From contig JAFYSF010000010.1 in assembly GCA_017559505.1 (NCBI GenBank), positions 61,933 through 125,932 of the forward strand: a stretch of DNA of 64,000 nt, read 5' to 3'. A program made the translations under genes and the position numbers. Shown piece after piece: positions 1 through 8,649 of this stretch (positions are counted from its first letter, which is position 1; each line of letters starts with the position of its first letter). A model generated the notes under the pieces. That model was given only the letters and a program-made list of their open reading frames with translations, was not told the DNA's origin and did no database searches. This stretch comes from Paludibacteraceae bacterium (GTDB lineage Bacteria; Bacteroidota; Bacteroidia; Bacteroidales; Paludibacteraceae).

Positions 1-386
1 ACCAACGCCTCACCATCATACACACCCGAATTAGCACCCGTACCAAGAATACAAGCAATACCTCTCTCTCCCCCCAACAAACCGCGAGCAGCACCCAACA
101 TATCCGATGCCACAAACGCCGTTTTTGCTCCAATCACCGACATCAACACCGCTCCAAGAGCATTATTTTTAACCGGATCAGCACAACCAGCCCCATAAAA
201 ATAGACATTTTCAACGTCATTACCCACAATTTGTGGCAACAACGCCTCTTTCAACTGAGTTGTTATCTCCTCTTCAGTCTGAAAAAATGGATTTATACCT
301 GCAGTTTCAAACTGCTTAATAATCTGATTACCACACGACAAACACCAAGCAGTCTTTGTCGAGCCACTATCTGCTATAAGATTCAT
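1..386 (-). CDS. BadF/BadG-type ATPase, probable N-acetylglucosamine kinase (3'-truncated by window edge)
   Basis: This leftward reading frame starts at ATG 386 and runs off the window edge without a stop, so only about 128 N-terminal residues are visible. It opens with the phosphate-1 loop of the ASKHA sugar-kinase fold (ADSGSTKTAW, residues 5-14) and has a phosphate-2-like loop, ILGTGANSG, near residues 114-122. This is the pattern of the Bacteroidota BadF/BadG/BcrA family proteins annotated as N-acetylglucosamine kinases, which phosphorylate amino sugars in the cytoplasm. It is divergent from the NagB/PIG-L gene at 695, which fits amino-sugar metabolism. The substrate is inferred from family and neighbour, not shown by the sequence. 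Confidence 0.75.
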   Translation of the reverse strand, partial: MNLIADSGSTKTAWCLSCGNQIIKQFETAGINPFFQTEEEITTQLKEALLPQIVGNDVENVYFYGAGCADPVKNNALGAVLMSVIGAKTAFVASDMLGAARGLLGGERGIACILGTGANSGVYDGEAL

Positions 387-409
387 TGATACAATAATAC
401 AATTCAATG

Positions 410-441
410 CAAAGATACGAAAAAAAACAACTCAAAACAAG
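410..441 (-). promoter_or_regulatory. Probable promoter of the leftward kinase gene
   Basis: On the minus strand, TATCTTTG (417..410) is preceded after 20 bp by TTG (440..438). This is a good -7 and a partial -33 element of the Bacteroidetes sigma-ABfr consensus. It lies about 25 bp upstream of ATG 386. Confidence 0.55.
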
Positions 442-469
442 TGTTTCACTAAAAAAAATTAAAAATCAT

Positions 470-500
470 TTTGTTGTACCAAAAAAAATATCTAACTTTG
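470..500 (+). promoter_or_regulatory. Promoter of the NagB/PIG-L gene
   Basis: TTTG (470-473), a 19-bp spacer, then TAACTTTG (493-500) is a full match to the Bacteroidetes promoter consensus. Transcription would start near 507, giving an unusually long 5' leader of about 190 nt before ATG 695. That leader contains a dispersed repeat copy at 599-645. Apart from these promoters and the repeat, nothing else was seen in the 387-694 gap. Confidence 0.75.
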
Positions 501-598
501 CAGAGGTGAAATAGTACCCAAAATTCAGCAAATGAATAAGGGACTCTCGTTGCCTATTCAATACTAAAAATTCTAAAACTTGAATATACCGTGGAGAT

Positions 599-645
599 AC
601 CTTCAAGCAACCTTCACCGAAGAAGACTGACACCCACTCGCAGTA
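599..645 (+). repeat. Dispersed repeat family R1, copy 1
   Basis: The word ACCTTCAAGCAACCTTCACC followed by GAAGAAGACTGACAC recurs, in either orientation, at 6563-6600, 38832-38881 and 47357-47432. Shorter versions are at 14521-14560 and 33571-33597. This copy lies in the predicted 5' leader of the NagB/PIG-L gene. Confidence 0.8.
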
Positions 646-694
646 TACGTCTACATCGAAAAAACAAATAAAAACAATATAAATTTATAAAGTC

Positions 695-2683
695 ATGAGA
701 ACAAATCTTAGTTCACAAATCGTACTTTATCAAGTACCCAAAAAGTATTATCAACCTGATTCTGCATTAGAAATATCTGGTATTTCTCGTTTCGAGAAAA
801 TCCACACACACATCACAAACTCAGCATCAGAAAGTAGCATAGTCGTTGCTCGCGAAATCGCTGACCTCATCCGTCAACGCCAAGCCGAAAACCGCACTTG
901 CACCCTATGCTTCACTAGCGGACGTTCTCCTATCGAAGTATTCAAAGAACTCGTTCGACTCCACAACGAAGAAAACCTAAGCTTCCAAAATGTGATAGTC
1001 TTCAACCTCTTCGAATACTATCCTCTCAACGTCAACTATGCTCAAAGCTGTTTCAACCAAATCAAAACAAACCTTTTAGACAAAATCGATATCCTACCAG
1101 AAAACATTCACTCTATCGACCCAACTCTCAATCAATCAGAAATATCACAATTCTGCGCCAACTACGAACTCAAAATCAAAGAATGCGGTGGTATCGACTA
1201 TCAAATACTTGGTGTCGGAGGAGCTGGCAACGTCGGATTCAACGAACCAGGCTCGCAAGCGTCATCACAAACTCGCCTCATCCTACTCGACACAAATTCT
1301 CGAGAAGAAGCAGTCCACTTCTTTGGCTCTCTCAACGAAGTACCTGCTGGCGCAATCACAATGGGTATAAACACAATACTTAAAGCCAAACGCATCGCAC
1401 TACTCGCATTTGGCGAACACAAAGCCAACATCATCAAAGCAATCGTAGAAGGACAAATGACTGACCAATACCCAGCTTCATTCCTTCAAATGCACACAAA
1501 TACAACTGTTTTCCTCGACATCCACTCGGCTAGCGCACTCACTCGCATCTCTTGCCCTTGGCTCGTAACTTCTTGCGAATGGAGCGACAAACTAATCCGC
1601 CGCGCTATCGTATGGCTTTGCCAAAAAACAGGAAAACCAATCCTAAAACTCACTAACAAAGACTACAACGAAAACGGACTTAGCGAACTCGTAGCCCTCT
1701 ATGGTTCTGCCTACAACGTAAACATCAAAATATTCAACGACCTCCAACACACTATCACAGGTTGGCCAGGTGGCAAACCAAATGTCGACGACTCTAACCG
1801 CCCTGAACGTGCTAATCCATATCCAAAACGCGTCATCGTCTTCTCTCCTCACCCTGACGACGACGTAATCTCAATGGGCGGAACACTCAAACGCCTTGTT
1901 GACCAAGGTCATGAAGTACACGTTTGTTATGAAACATCAGGTAATATTGCCGTTGGCGACGACGAAATCATCCGTTTCATCGCATTCATCAAAGGCTTCA
2001 CCGACATGTTCGACCCAGGCAACAAAGCAATCATCGCTAAATACGATGAAATCCGCAAATTCCTCCTCGAAGAAAAAAGCAAAAACGACATCGACACCTT
2101 CGACGTACGCATGCTCAAAGGTCTCCTTCGCCGTGGCGAAGCCAAAGCAGCATGTCGCTTCATGGGTGTGCGCTCTAAAAACGTACACTTCCTCAACCTT
2201 CCTTTCTACGAAACAGGTACAATCAAAAAAGGCGATCTCGGACGCCCTGACGTCGACATTGTAAAAGCTGTTATTGAAGAAGTTAAACCTCATCAAATCT
2301 ACGTAGCAGGCGACCTTGCCGACCCTCATGGCACTCACAAAGTTTGCCTCGATGCAGTCCTTGCCGCTGTTGATGAAGTCAAAGACGATGCTTGGATGCA
2401 AGATTGCCGCATTTGGATGTATCGTGGAGCATGGATGGAATGGGAAATCGACCATATCGAAATGGCAGTACCTCTCTCTCCAGAGGAACTTCGTGCAAAA
2501 CGCAATGCAATCCTCAAACACCAATCACAAATGGAAGGAGCCCCATTCATGGGTGGCGACGAACGCCTCTTCTGGCAACGCTCTGAAGACCGCAACAAAG
2601 CCACTGCCGACCTCTATTGCCAACTCGGCCTCGCAGCCTACGAAGCAATCGAAGCCTTCGTTCAATACATTCCTATCAGATAA
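695..2683 (+). CDS. NagB-like / PIG-L (LmbE) deacetylase fusion, annotated glucosamine-6-phosphate deaminase
   Basis: The 662-residue protein joins an N-terminal NagB/SIS-type isomerase-deaminase domain (about residues 30-280) to a C-terminal PIG-L/LmbE zinc deacetylase domain (about 380-640). The PIG-L domain has its zinc signature PHPDDD near residue 385 and the second motif DPHGTH near 547. NagB domains deaminate glucosamine-6-phosphate and PIG-L domains remove N-acetyl groups from sugars, so the fusion could act in amino-sugar catabolism, matching the divergent kinase gene. The NagB motif reads GVGGAGNVGFNEPGS. From family knowledge the usual catalytic Asp and His of GxDGHxxFNEP are replaced here by Ala and Asn, so deaminase activity is doubtful. 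The fusion itself is common in Bacteroidales. A strong terminator follows directly. Confidence 0.88.
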   Translation: MRTNLSSQIVLYQVPKKYYQPDSALEISGISRFEKIHTHITNSASESSIVVAREIADLIRQRQAENRTCTLCFTSGRSPIEVFKELVRLHNEENLSFQNVIVFNLFEYYPLNVNYAQSCFNQIKTNLLDKIDILPENIHSIDPTLNQSEISQFCANYELKIKECGGIDYQILGVGGAGNVGFNEPGSQASSQTRLILLDTNSREEAVHFFGSLNEVPAGAITMGINTILKAKRIALLAFGEHKANIIKAIVEGQMTDQYPASFLQMHTNTTVFLDIHSASALTRISCPWLVTSCEWSDKLIRRAIVWLCQKTGKPILKLTNKDYNENGLSELVALYGSAYNVNIKIFNDLQHTITGWPGGKPNVDDSNRPERANPYPKRVIVFSPHPDDDVISMGGTLKRLVDQGHEVHVCYETSGNIAVGDDEIIRFIAFIKGFTDMFDPGNKAIIAKYDEIRKFLLEEKSKNDIDTFDVRMLKGLLRRGEAKAACRFMGVRSKNVHFLNLPFYETGTIKKGDLGRPDVDIVKAVIEEVKPHQIYVAGDLADPHGTHKVCLDAVLAAVDEVKDDAWMQDCRIWMYRGAWMEWEIDHIEMAVPLSPEELRAKRNAILKHQSQMEGAPFMGGDERLFWQRSEDRNKATADLYCQLGLAAYEAIEAFVQYIPIR

Positions 2684-2704
2684 CAAACTTCTGAATTACC
2701 ATAA

Positions 2705-2741
2705 AAAAATAGGACGATTAATTGTTAATCGTCCTATTTTT
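2705..2741. terminator. Bidirectional rho-independent terminator
   Basis: A perfect 17-bp inverted repeat (2705-2721 and 2725-2741) around the loop TTG, with A- and T-rich ends on both sides. It sits between converging genes (ending at 2683 and 2758) and would stop both. Confidence 0.92.
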
Positions 2742-2757
2742 ATACCCTAACTCTCTG

Positions 2758-3726
2758 CTACTTTTTACGTTGTATAGTAAATTCAAGCAAATTAAGCAAC
2801 GCCTTTTTTATATCATTATCAGCAAAAATACTCAGAACATTCTCTGCTTCTGCTCTATAATATGCCATTCGTTGCTCTGCATATTCGATGCCCCCAGTGC
2901 GAGCCACAAGCGATCCGATATTATAGAAAAAGTCCTCTGTGAATTGACGTTTTTTCACTGCATCAAGTATCAACGATGCCTCATTGGCATGGATGCTTTC
3001 AAGGGCATGTATAAGTGGCAATGTAAATTTACCCTCACGAATATCATTCAACGTAGGCTTACCTATTTGAGCATTAGGAGTATAATCAAAGATATCATCT
3101 TTGATTTGGAAACAAATACCCAAATACTCAGCAAATTGACGCAATGCCTCACGCTGTTCTCTACTTGCACCTACACTAATTGCTGCCGATTCTGCACTAA
3201 TAGTAAACAACACAGCTGTCTTTTTCTTAATTATCTCGATATAATCTTCCTCTGTAGGAATAGAATATGAATGTTGCAACTGAAGCAACTCACCTCTTGT
3301 CAACACATTACCCAAAAGTGCAAGTTGAGCATATAGTTCAGGCATGCCTGTTTCAGCAATAAATTGCATAGACTTACTCAACAAATAATCACCTACAAGC
3401 ACTGCGGTACGATTGTCAAACAACGCATTTGCCGATGGCTGACCACGACGTTCCATCGTATTATCCACCACATCGTCATGTATAAGACTCGCAGTATGCA
3501 ATAACTCATACGCAGCCGCCACATTTATAGTTTTATTATTTGGTTCAGCACACAACTTTGCGCAAAGTAATGTAAACACAGGACGCACCTGCTTACCTTT
3601 TTGCATACGAACATGGTCGAGTACCTTCTTCAGTAATTGCTCTTCTGCCGAAAATGCAGAATCTAAGAATTGCTGAAACAATGCAAATTCAGCAATAATC
3701 GGAGCTTTAATCAATTCATAATCCAT
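2758..3726 (-). CDS. Polyprenyl diphosphate synthase (trans-isoprenyl synthase)
   Basis: The 322-residue protein is an all-helical trans-prenyltransferase. The first aspartate-rich motif reads HDDVVDNTMERRG near residue 84 and the second, KDDIFDY, near residue 208; these bind the Mg-diphosphate substrates. The GKQVRP motif lies near residue 45. Such enzymes condense isopentenyl diphosphate onto an allylic primer to make the side chain of menaquinone or a shorter precursor. Chain length cannot be read with certainty, so ispA/ispB/hepT is not assigned. It lies 3 bp after uvrB and is probably the last gene of a leftward operon ending at the 2705-2741 terminator. Confidence 0.9.
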   Translation of the reverse strand: MDYELIKAPIIAEFALFQQFLDSAFSAEEQLLKKVLDHVRMQKGKQVRPVFTLLCAKLCAEPNNKTINVAAAYELLHTASLIHDDVVDNTMERRGQPSANALFDNRTAVLVGDYLLSKSMQFIAETGMPELYAQLALLGNVLTRGELLQLQHSYSIPTEEDYIEIIKKKTAVLFTISAESAAISVGASREQREALRQFAEYLGICFQIKDDIFDYTPNAQIGKPTLNDIREGKFTLPLIHALESIHANEASLILDAVKKRQFTEDFFYNIGSLVARTGGIEYAEQRMAYYRAEAENVLSIFADNDIKKALLNLLEFTIQRKK

Positions 3727-3729
3727 AAG

Positions 3730-5796
3730 TTATTCCTTATATCTAATTTTCTCTTTCAATAAATCTTCAAGTTGAAGCATTTCATCTCGCCACTGTGCTG
3801 CCTCAATAAAATCAAGACGCTTAGCTGCCTCTTCCATGTGTCGACGAGCATTCTTAATAGATTTCTCAATATCATTATGCGACATATATTGCACTACTGG
3901 GTCGGCAGCAATAGAATTAGTAGTCTCAGATGATATAGGTTGATAAGTCTTCCCTATAGGCGTAACCATGCGAGGCATAGCATTACTTACTGCTTCTACT
4001 TTGGTTGGAAGCGGAGATACCACCGTACGCGAAGCTACTGCTTGTGGGATAATATTATTATCAGCATTATATTTTAATTGTTTTTCACGTCTGCGTGCAG
4101 TTTCATCAATAGTTTGACGCATTGAATCTGTTATTGTATCGGCATACATAATAGCCTTACCATTAAGGTGACGCGCAGCACGACCAACAGTCTGTATAAG
4201 AGAACGTCGAGAGCGAAGGAAACCCTCTTTATCAGCATCAAGAATAGCCACTAACGACACCTGAGGCAAGTCTAACCCTTCACGCAAAAGGTTAACTCCA
4301 ATAAGCACATCAAACATACCAGCCCGCAATTCATCAAGAATACGCACACGCTCAAGTGTATCAATATCAGAGTGTATATAATTGCATCGCACACCATTTC
4401 TCTCAAGATAAAGGTTCAACTCCTCAGCCATACGCTTAGTGAGAGTAGTAACTAACACCCGCTCATCTTTCTCCACTCGCAAAACTATCTCTTCCATAAG
4501 ATCATCAATCTGATTAAGCGTAGGGCGTACCTCTATTTCTGGGTCGAGCAACCCTGTAGGTCGTATAACTTGTTCAACTATAACCCCTTCTGATTTATCC
4601 AATTCATAATCGGCAGGTGTTGCACTTACATAAATAGCACGCTTAATCAACTGCTCAAATTCCTCAAACTTCAACGGACGATTGTCTAATGCTGCTTCAA
4701 GACGGAAGCCATATTGCACCAAATTCTTTTTACGCGAGGCATCACCGCCATACATAGCACGTATTTGAGGAACTGTTACGTGACTTTCATCTATAATCAA
4801 AAGAAAATCATCAGGGAAATAGTCTAAAAGACAAAATGGTCGAGAACCAGGAGGACGATTGTCAAAATAACGGCTATAATTCTCTACACCAGAACAATAT
4901 CCTACCTCTTTTATCATCTCAAGGTCGTAATTGACACGCTCTTCAAGGCGTTTTGCTTCGTATGGCTGACCTCGTTCGATAAATTGTTGCACCTCACGAC
5001 CAAGGTCAAGTGCAATTTGATCAATGGCAGCATTAACACGCTCTTTGGTTGTAGTAAAGATATTAGCCGGGTAGATTTTGAACTCATCAAAGCGTTGAAG
5101 CGTGTGATTATTCACAAGATCCAGAGTTTCAATAACGTCAATTTCATCATCCCAAAACACCACCCGCACAATATAATCGGTATATGAAAGACATATATCA
5201 ATAGTCTCACCTTTAACACGAAAATTGCCACGATTAAGCTCTATATCATTACGAACATATTGTGCATTAACAAGTTGATGCATCAAATCTTGACGAGAAT
5301 ATCGTTTTCCTGCAACAAGAGTAATACAATTTTGTGTAAAATCATCGGGATTACCTATACCGTAAAGACATGAAACTGAAGAAACTATAACTACATCATT
5401 ACGACCAGAAAGCAATGCCGCAGTGGCAGAGAGGCGCAAACGGTCGATTTCATCGTTGATTGCAAGGTCTTTTTCTATATAAGTATCTGTATGCGGAATA
5501 TAGGCTTCTGGCTGATAATAATCGTAGTACGAAACAAAATACTCTACTGCATTCTCTGGGAAAAAGGCTTTAAACTCACTATAAAGCTGAGCAGCAAGTG
5601 TTTTGTTATGTGAAAGTATAAGAGTAGGGCGTCCGATGTTGGCAATCACATTTGCCATCGTGAAGGTCTTGCCCGACCCCGTAACCCCAAGCAAAGTTTG
5701 AAATGGAACCCCACGACGTATGCCCTCAGTCAACTCTTTGATTGCCTGTGGTTGATCGCCCGTTGGAGCATACGATGATGTGAGTTTAAAATCCAT
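3730..5796 (-). CDS. uvrB: Excinuclease ABC subunit B
   Basis: The 688-residue protein is a full-length UvrB (family usual about 670). It shows Walker A GVTGSGKT at residues 37-44, the DNA-binding beta-hairpin region YDYYQPEAYIP near 92-102, the DESH box (IIDESH, about 337), helicase motifs V and VI in VNLLREGLDLP and QTVGRAARH, and a C-terminal UVR domain (about 640-680) that contacts UvrC. UvrB verifies damage handed over by UvrA and loads UvrC in nucleotide excision repair. It starts 2 bp after birA and is followed after 3 bp by the prenyl synthase gene, so these three are probably cotranscribed. Confidence 0.97.
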   Translation of the reverse strand: MDFKLTSSYAPTGDQPQAIKELTEGIRRGVPFQTLLGVTGSGKTFTMANVIANIGRPTLILSHNKTLAAQLYSEFKAFFPENAVEYFVSYYDYYQPEAYIPHTDTYIEKDLAINDEIDRLRLSATAALLSGRNDVVIVSSVSCLYGIGNPDDFTQNCITLVAGKRYSRQDLMHQLVNAQYVRNDIELNRGNFRVKGETIDICLSYTDYIVRVVFWDDEIDVIETLDLVNNHTLQRFDEFKIYPANIFTTTKERVNAAIDQIALDLGREVQQFIERGQPYEAKRLEERVNYDLEMIKEVGYCSGVENYSRYFDNRPPGSRPFCLLDYFPDDFLLIIDESHVTVPQIRAMYGGDASRKKNLVQYGFRLEAALDNRPLKFEEFEQLIKRAIYVSATPADYELDKSEGVIVEQVIRPTGLLDPEIEVRPTLNQIDDLMEEIVLRVEKDERVLVTTLTKRMAEELNLYLERNGVRCNYIHSDIDTLERVRILDELRAGMFDVLIGVNLLREGLDLPQVSLVAILDADKEGFLRSRRSLIQTVGRAARHLNGKAIMYADTITDSMRQTIDETARRREKQLKYNADNNIIPQAVASRTVVSPLPTKVEAVSNAMPRMVTPIGKTYQPISSETTNSIAADPVVQYMSHNDIEKSIKNARRHMEEAAKRLDFIEAAQWRDEMLQLEDLLKEKIRYKE

Positions 5797-5798
5797 TT

Positions 5799-6548
5799 CT
5801 ATTTTAATTCAAATATTACTTCTTTAAAAGCATAAGTGCAGCATTCGCCTGATTGTAAACGTAATGTAAGGTGACCTTGTGGACCAATCTCCTCAATTTC
5901 AGCGGAGAAATGCTCGCCCTCGGGAGTTGAATAATTATGGTAACCCGTACGTCGATAAAGGTTATTCATATACTCGTAGTGAAGGGATTGTTTTATACTT
6001 TCGTTATGCCAATTATCTGCAAGATAATCATAATAATTAAGTATGTTGTGATATATTTCTTCGAATATCTCTTTTCGGTCATTATCACGTCCATTTAACT
6101 GCTTTAAACTAACAGGATTGGGCGCATCACTTTTGAATAATTCTTGATTTATATTGATACCTATACCTACGATACAAGTGTCAATAGTTGAGCCACACAA
6201 GGCATTCTCGATGAGGATACCACAAAGTTTTTTGTCGCCAACATAAATATCGTTCGGCCATTTGACAGTTATCTGCTGACGAATAGAATCTTGTAAAACA
6301 TTGATTATTGCAAGCGTAACGAGTTCGGTTATAATAAATTGCTCGGCAGCAGGAATAATCGTTGGACGCAATAAAAGACTAAAAAGCAAATTTTTGCTAT
6401 CCTCGCTCTCCCAACGGTTAGTAGCTTGACCATGCCCTGCTGTCTGAAAATCAGCCGATATGCAATAGCCATGAGACAACTCTTCGACCGACATACGACG
6501 GCGAAGTTCTGTGCTTGTGGAATCTATAGAATCTAAATATTTTATCAT
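5799..6548 (-). CDS. birA: Biotin--[acetyl-CoA-carboxylase] ligase
   Basis: The 249-residue enzyme has the BirA catalytic core without an N-terminal DNA-binding wing-helix domain, so it is a group I ligase that should not act as a repressor. Visible motifs are DSTSTELRRR near the N-terminus, the biotinyl-AMP loop GHGQATNRWES (GRGRxGRxW type, residues about 38-48), VKWPNDIYV and KLCGILIE. It activates biotin with ATP and attaches it to the carboxyl-carrier protein lysine. It is tightly packed ahead of uvrB. Confidence 0.93.
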   Translation of the reverse strand: MIKYLDSIDSTSTELRRRMSVEELSHGYCISADFQTAGHGQATNRWESEDSKNLLFSLLLRPTIIPAAEQFIITELVTLAIINVLQDSIRQQITVKWPNDIYVGDKKLCGILIENALCGSTIDTCIVGIGININQELFKSDAPNPVSLKQLNGRDNDRKEIFEEIYHNILNYYDYLADNWHNESIKQSLHYEYMNNLYRRTGYHNYSTPEGEHFSAEIEEIGPQGHLTLRLQSGECCTYAFKEVIFELK

Positions 6549-6562
6549 ACGAGCATAAAAAA

Positions 6563-6600
6563 TGTCAGTCTTCTTCGGTGAAGGTTGCTTGAAGGTTGCT
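6563..6600 (-). repeat. Dispersed repeat family R1, copy 2 (inverted)
   Basis: It reads TGTCAGTCTTCTTCGGTGAA followed by GGTTGCTTGAAGGTTGCT, the reverse complement of the 599-645 copy. It fills the short gap between the dacB-like gene and birA. Confidence 0.8.
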
Positions 6601-6619
6601 ACTGCCTAAGGAAAGTTTT

Positions 6620-8002
6620 TTATTTAACGATATCTAACAACCACTCTTCAATCTGATTTTTCACTTCTCTACGTTTGCATGTAAAGTTATTAACCATCAC
6701 TGTTACAGCATACTCTTTGTCGCCATACATGATATATCCGCTATAACATTGTACGCCACTGAGACTGCCTGATTTCAAACGTGCGTTGTCTTGAAGTTTG
6801 GTTTTATAAAGGAATGAACCCACTGTGCCTTCACGCCCTGCACGAGGAAGTGATTGATAAAAATCATCCCAATTAGGGCTTTTGCGCATGTGCACCAATA
6901 TTTGATTTAAGAAATGGGCACTATAAGCATTTTGTGCTGCAAGACCACATCCATCGTAAAGAAATAGGGCTGAAATATCAATGCCTTGTTTTTTCCAATA
7001 ATCCTTAACTACTTGAATAGAAGCAGATGACGTTGCTTCATGTGGCATAATAATATTGCCTAAACGGCGAAATAGATGCTCAGCGTAAAGGTTGTTGCTC
7101 TTGAAATTAGTCAAACGTATAATTTCTCGCAACTTACGCGATTTATATTCATAAATTAGCGTACGATTTTCAGGAAAATATTCGGTTTGTACGCTATAAG
7201 TGCCATCTACAACTATACCAAAATTATTCAGCATTCTATGTAGCGACTTTGCCACTACGAGCGGAGGATTAGGAATTGACGTACGCACTGCATAATTATT
7301 GCGATTAGCCGGCATACCTCCTTGGAGATAAAGAGCTAAACCGTATGGGGGACAAAAAGCCCACACACTATCATTAGGAATGCGAAGTGTCTTAATCTCA
7401 TTATAAATAGCAAGATTTGGAGTTTCGGGCCATACACTTGTAACGGTTGGTTTTGTGCCAAAATCTCCAGAATTTATTGTAATTATCGAAGTATTATCAT
7501 ACACCGAAAGACCAAATGTTGCAGCTCCATAGTGGAATCCCATATCTTCCCAAATCCATTTCACGGGAGCTGCACAGCGATCAAGACATGTTGGGTCAAT
7601 AATTACATCACCTGCAATACGATTGATACCATTTTGTTTGATTACTTTTACAAAATAGTCGAGAAACGCTCGATCGCCAAGATGAATTGACCCAAGTGTA
7701 GGATCGGCTCCTCCTCGAATTATAAGGTCTCCCTTTAATACTCCAGCCTCAATAGATCCATTTGTTTCTATATATGTAGAAAACTGAAAATCACCGCCAA
7801 GAAGCTCAAGAGCTGTGGCGGTGGTTATGAGTTTTGTGACAGAAGCAGGTGTTGCACATAACTCGGGGTTTTGAGATGCTACTACCTCTCCGCTTTTTAA
7901 ATCAATAACTTCATAGGAAATAGTAGCATGTTGTGCCGTAAGAATTAAGAATTGCGCACTAAATATCAGAAACAATAATATTTTTTGCTTCATATCTATC
8001 AT
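6620..8002 (-). CDS. dacB: D-alanyl-D-alanine carboxypeptidase / endopeptidase (PBP4, peptidase S13)
   Basis: The 460-residue protein has an N-terminal signal peptide (about residues 1-23, hydrophobic core LLFLIFSAQFLIL), so it acts in the periplasm. The three penicilloyl-serine transferase motifs are present: SVTK (S-x-x-K, in TPASVTKLITT near residue 53), SNN (S-x-N, in FKSNNLYAEH near 306) and KSG (K-T/S-G, in LKSGSLSG near 407). Family S13 enzymes trim or open peptidoglycan cross-links at D-Ala-D-Ala. Length agrees with PBP4 homologues. It follows the PAP2-like gene in the same direction. Confidence 0.93.
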   Translation of the reverse strand: MIDMKQKILLFLIFSAQFLILTAQHATISYEVIDLKSGEVVASQNPELCATPASVTKLITTATALELLGGDFQFSTYIETNGSIEAGVLKGDLIIRGGADPTLGSIHLGDRAFLDYFVKVIKQNGINRIAGDVIIDPTCLDRCAAPVKWIWEDMGFHYGAATFGLSVYDNTSIITINSGDFGTKPTVTSVWPETPNLAIYNEIKTLRIPNDSVWAFCPPYGLALYLQGGMPANRNNYAVRTSIPNPPLVVAKSLHRMLNNFGIVVDGTYSVQTEYFPENRTLIYEYKSRKLREIIRLTNFKSNNLYAEHLFRRLGNIIMPHEATSSASIQVVKDYWKKQGIDISALFLYDGCGLAAQNAYSAHFLNQILVHMRKSPNWDDFYQSLPRAGREGTVGSFLYKTKLQDNARLKSGSLSGVQCYSGYIMYGDKEYAVTVMVNNFTCKRREVKNQIEEWLLDIVK

Positions 8003-8020
8003 CTAAACAAACATTACGAC

Positions 8021-8629
8021 TTATAGAAACAATAACCATGTGATTGTAATACACAAAAAGCCATTAAGCCATCCACAACAAACTTGTCCTAAAGTATGAG
8101 CTTTAAGTTCCATTCGTGCCCAGCCTAACGCTCCACTAAGGAGTATCAAACCTACGAAAGAAAGGATTGGTGTTGTGCCATGTATAAACGCAAAAGTAAA
8201 AATAGCACCACACAAACCACCAAATGCAGAAAGGTGCGCACTAATTTTCCAAAAATAGTTGATTGGCAAAATAATCAATAGACCGATAATTGCTCCTATT
8301 AAAGGTGCTGTGTAAGAATAGTCAAGTCCTATTTTATACAACCAATAAATACAAAGCGAGTAACCTAAAATCGTAAATAAATACGGAATAGGGCGTTGTT
8401 TGCGGTTAGAAATAAAACTATCACTCACTAAGCCGGTTTTAAGGCAAATACCTATGACTGACGAAGGTAAAAGACATGTTGTTAGAAAGACAATGAGCCA
8501 AATCATAGACTTAGCTGATAGAGGTAAGTTTAACAACGCAGGATTATACATGGTTAACAATATAAATCCATAAAACGGAATAAAAACTGGTTGTAAAACA
8601 ATTGATAAAATTCTTGCTGTTAAGTTCAT
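8021..8629 (-). CDS. PAP2-like integral membrane protein
   Basis: The 202-residue protein is almost entirely hydrophobic, with five to six predicted membrane helices. The C-terminal half carries a pattern like the PAP2 phosphatase fold: SAHLSAFGG near residue 130 in place of the SGH motif, and RMELKAHTLGQVCCGWLNG near 170-190 in place of the third motif. Bacteroidota proteins of this type are annotated as phosphatase PAP2 family. The substrate, possibly an undecaprenyl or phosphatidyl phosphate, is unknown, and the motifs are divergent enough that activity is uncertain. It is cotranscribed with rpoN and dacB by position. Confidence 0.65.
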   Translation of the reverse strand: MNLTARILSIVLQPVFIPFYGFILLTMYNPALLNLPLSAKSMIWLIVFLTTCLLPSSVIGICLKTGLVSDSFISNRKQRPIPYLFTILGYSLCIYWLYKIGLDYSYTAPLIGAIIGLLIILPINYFWKISAHLSAFGGLCGAIFTFAFIHGTTPILSFVGLILLSGALGWARMELKAHTLGQVCCGWLNGFLCITITWLLFL

Positions 8630-8649
8630 TGTATATAAAAATTTAGTTA

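Noticed and set aside
1896..2750. Several long frames on both strands within the NagB/PIG-L gene
   Set aside because: They are shadows: the gene on the plus strand shows two recognised domains over its whole length and the others have no motifs.
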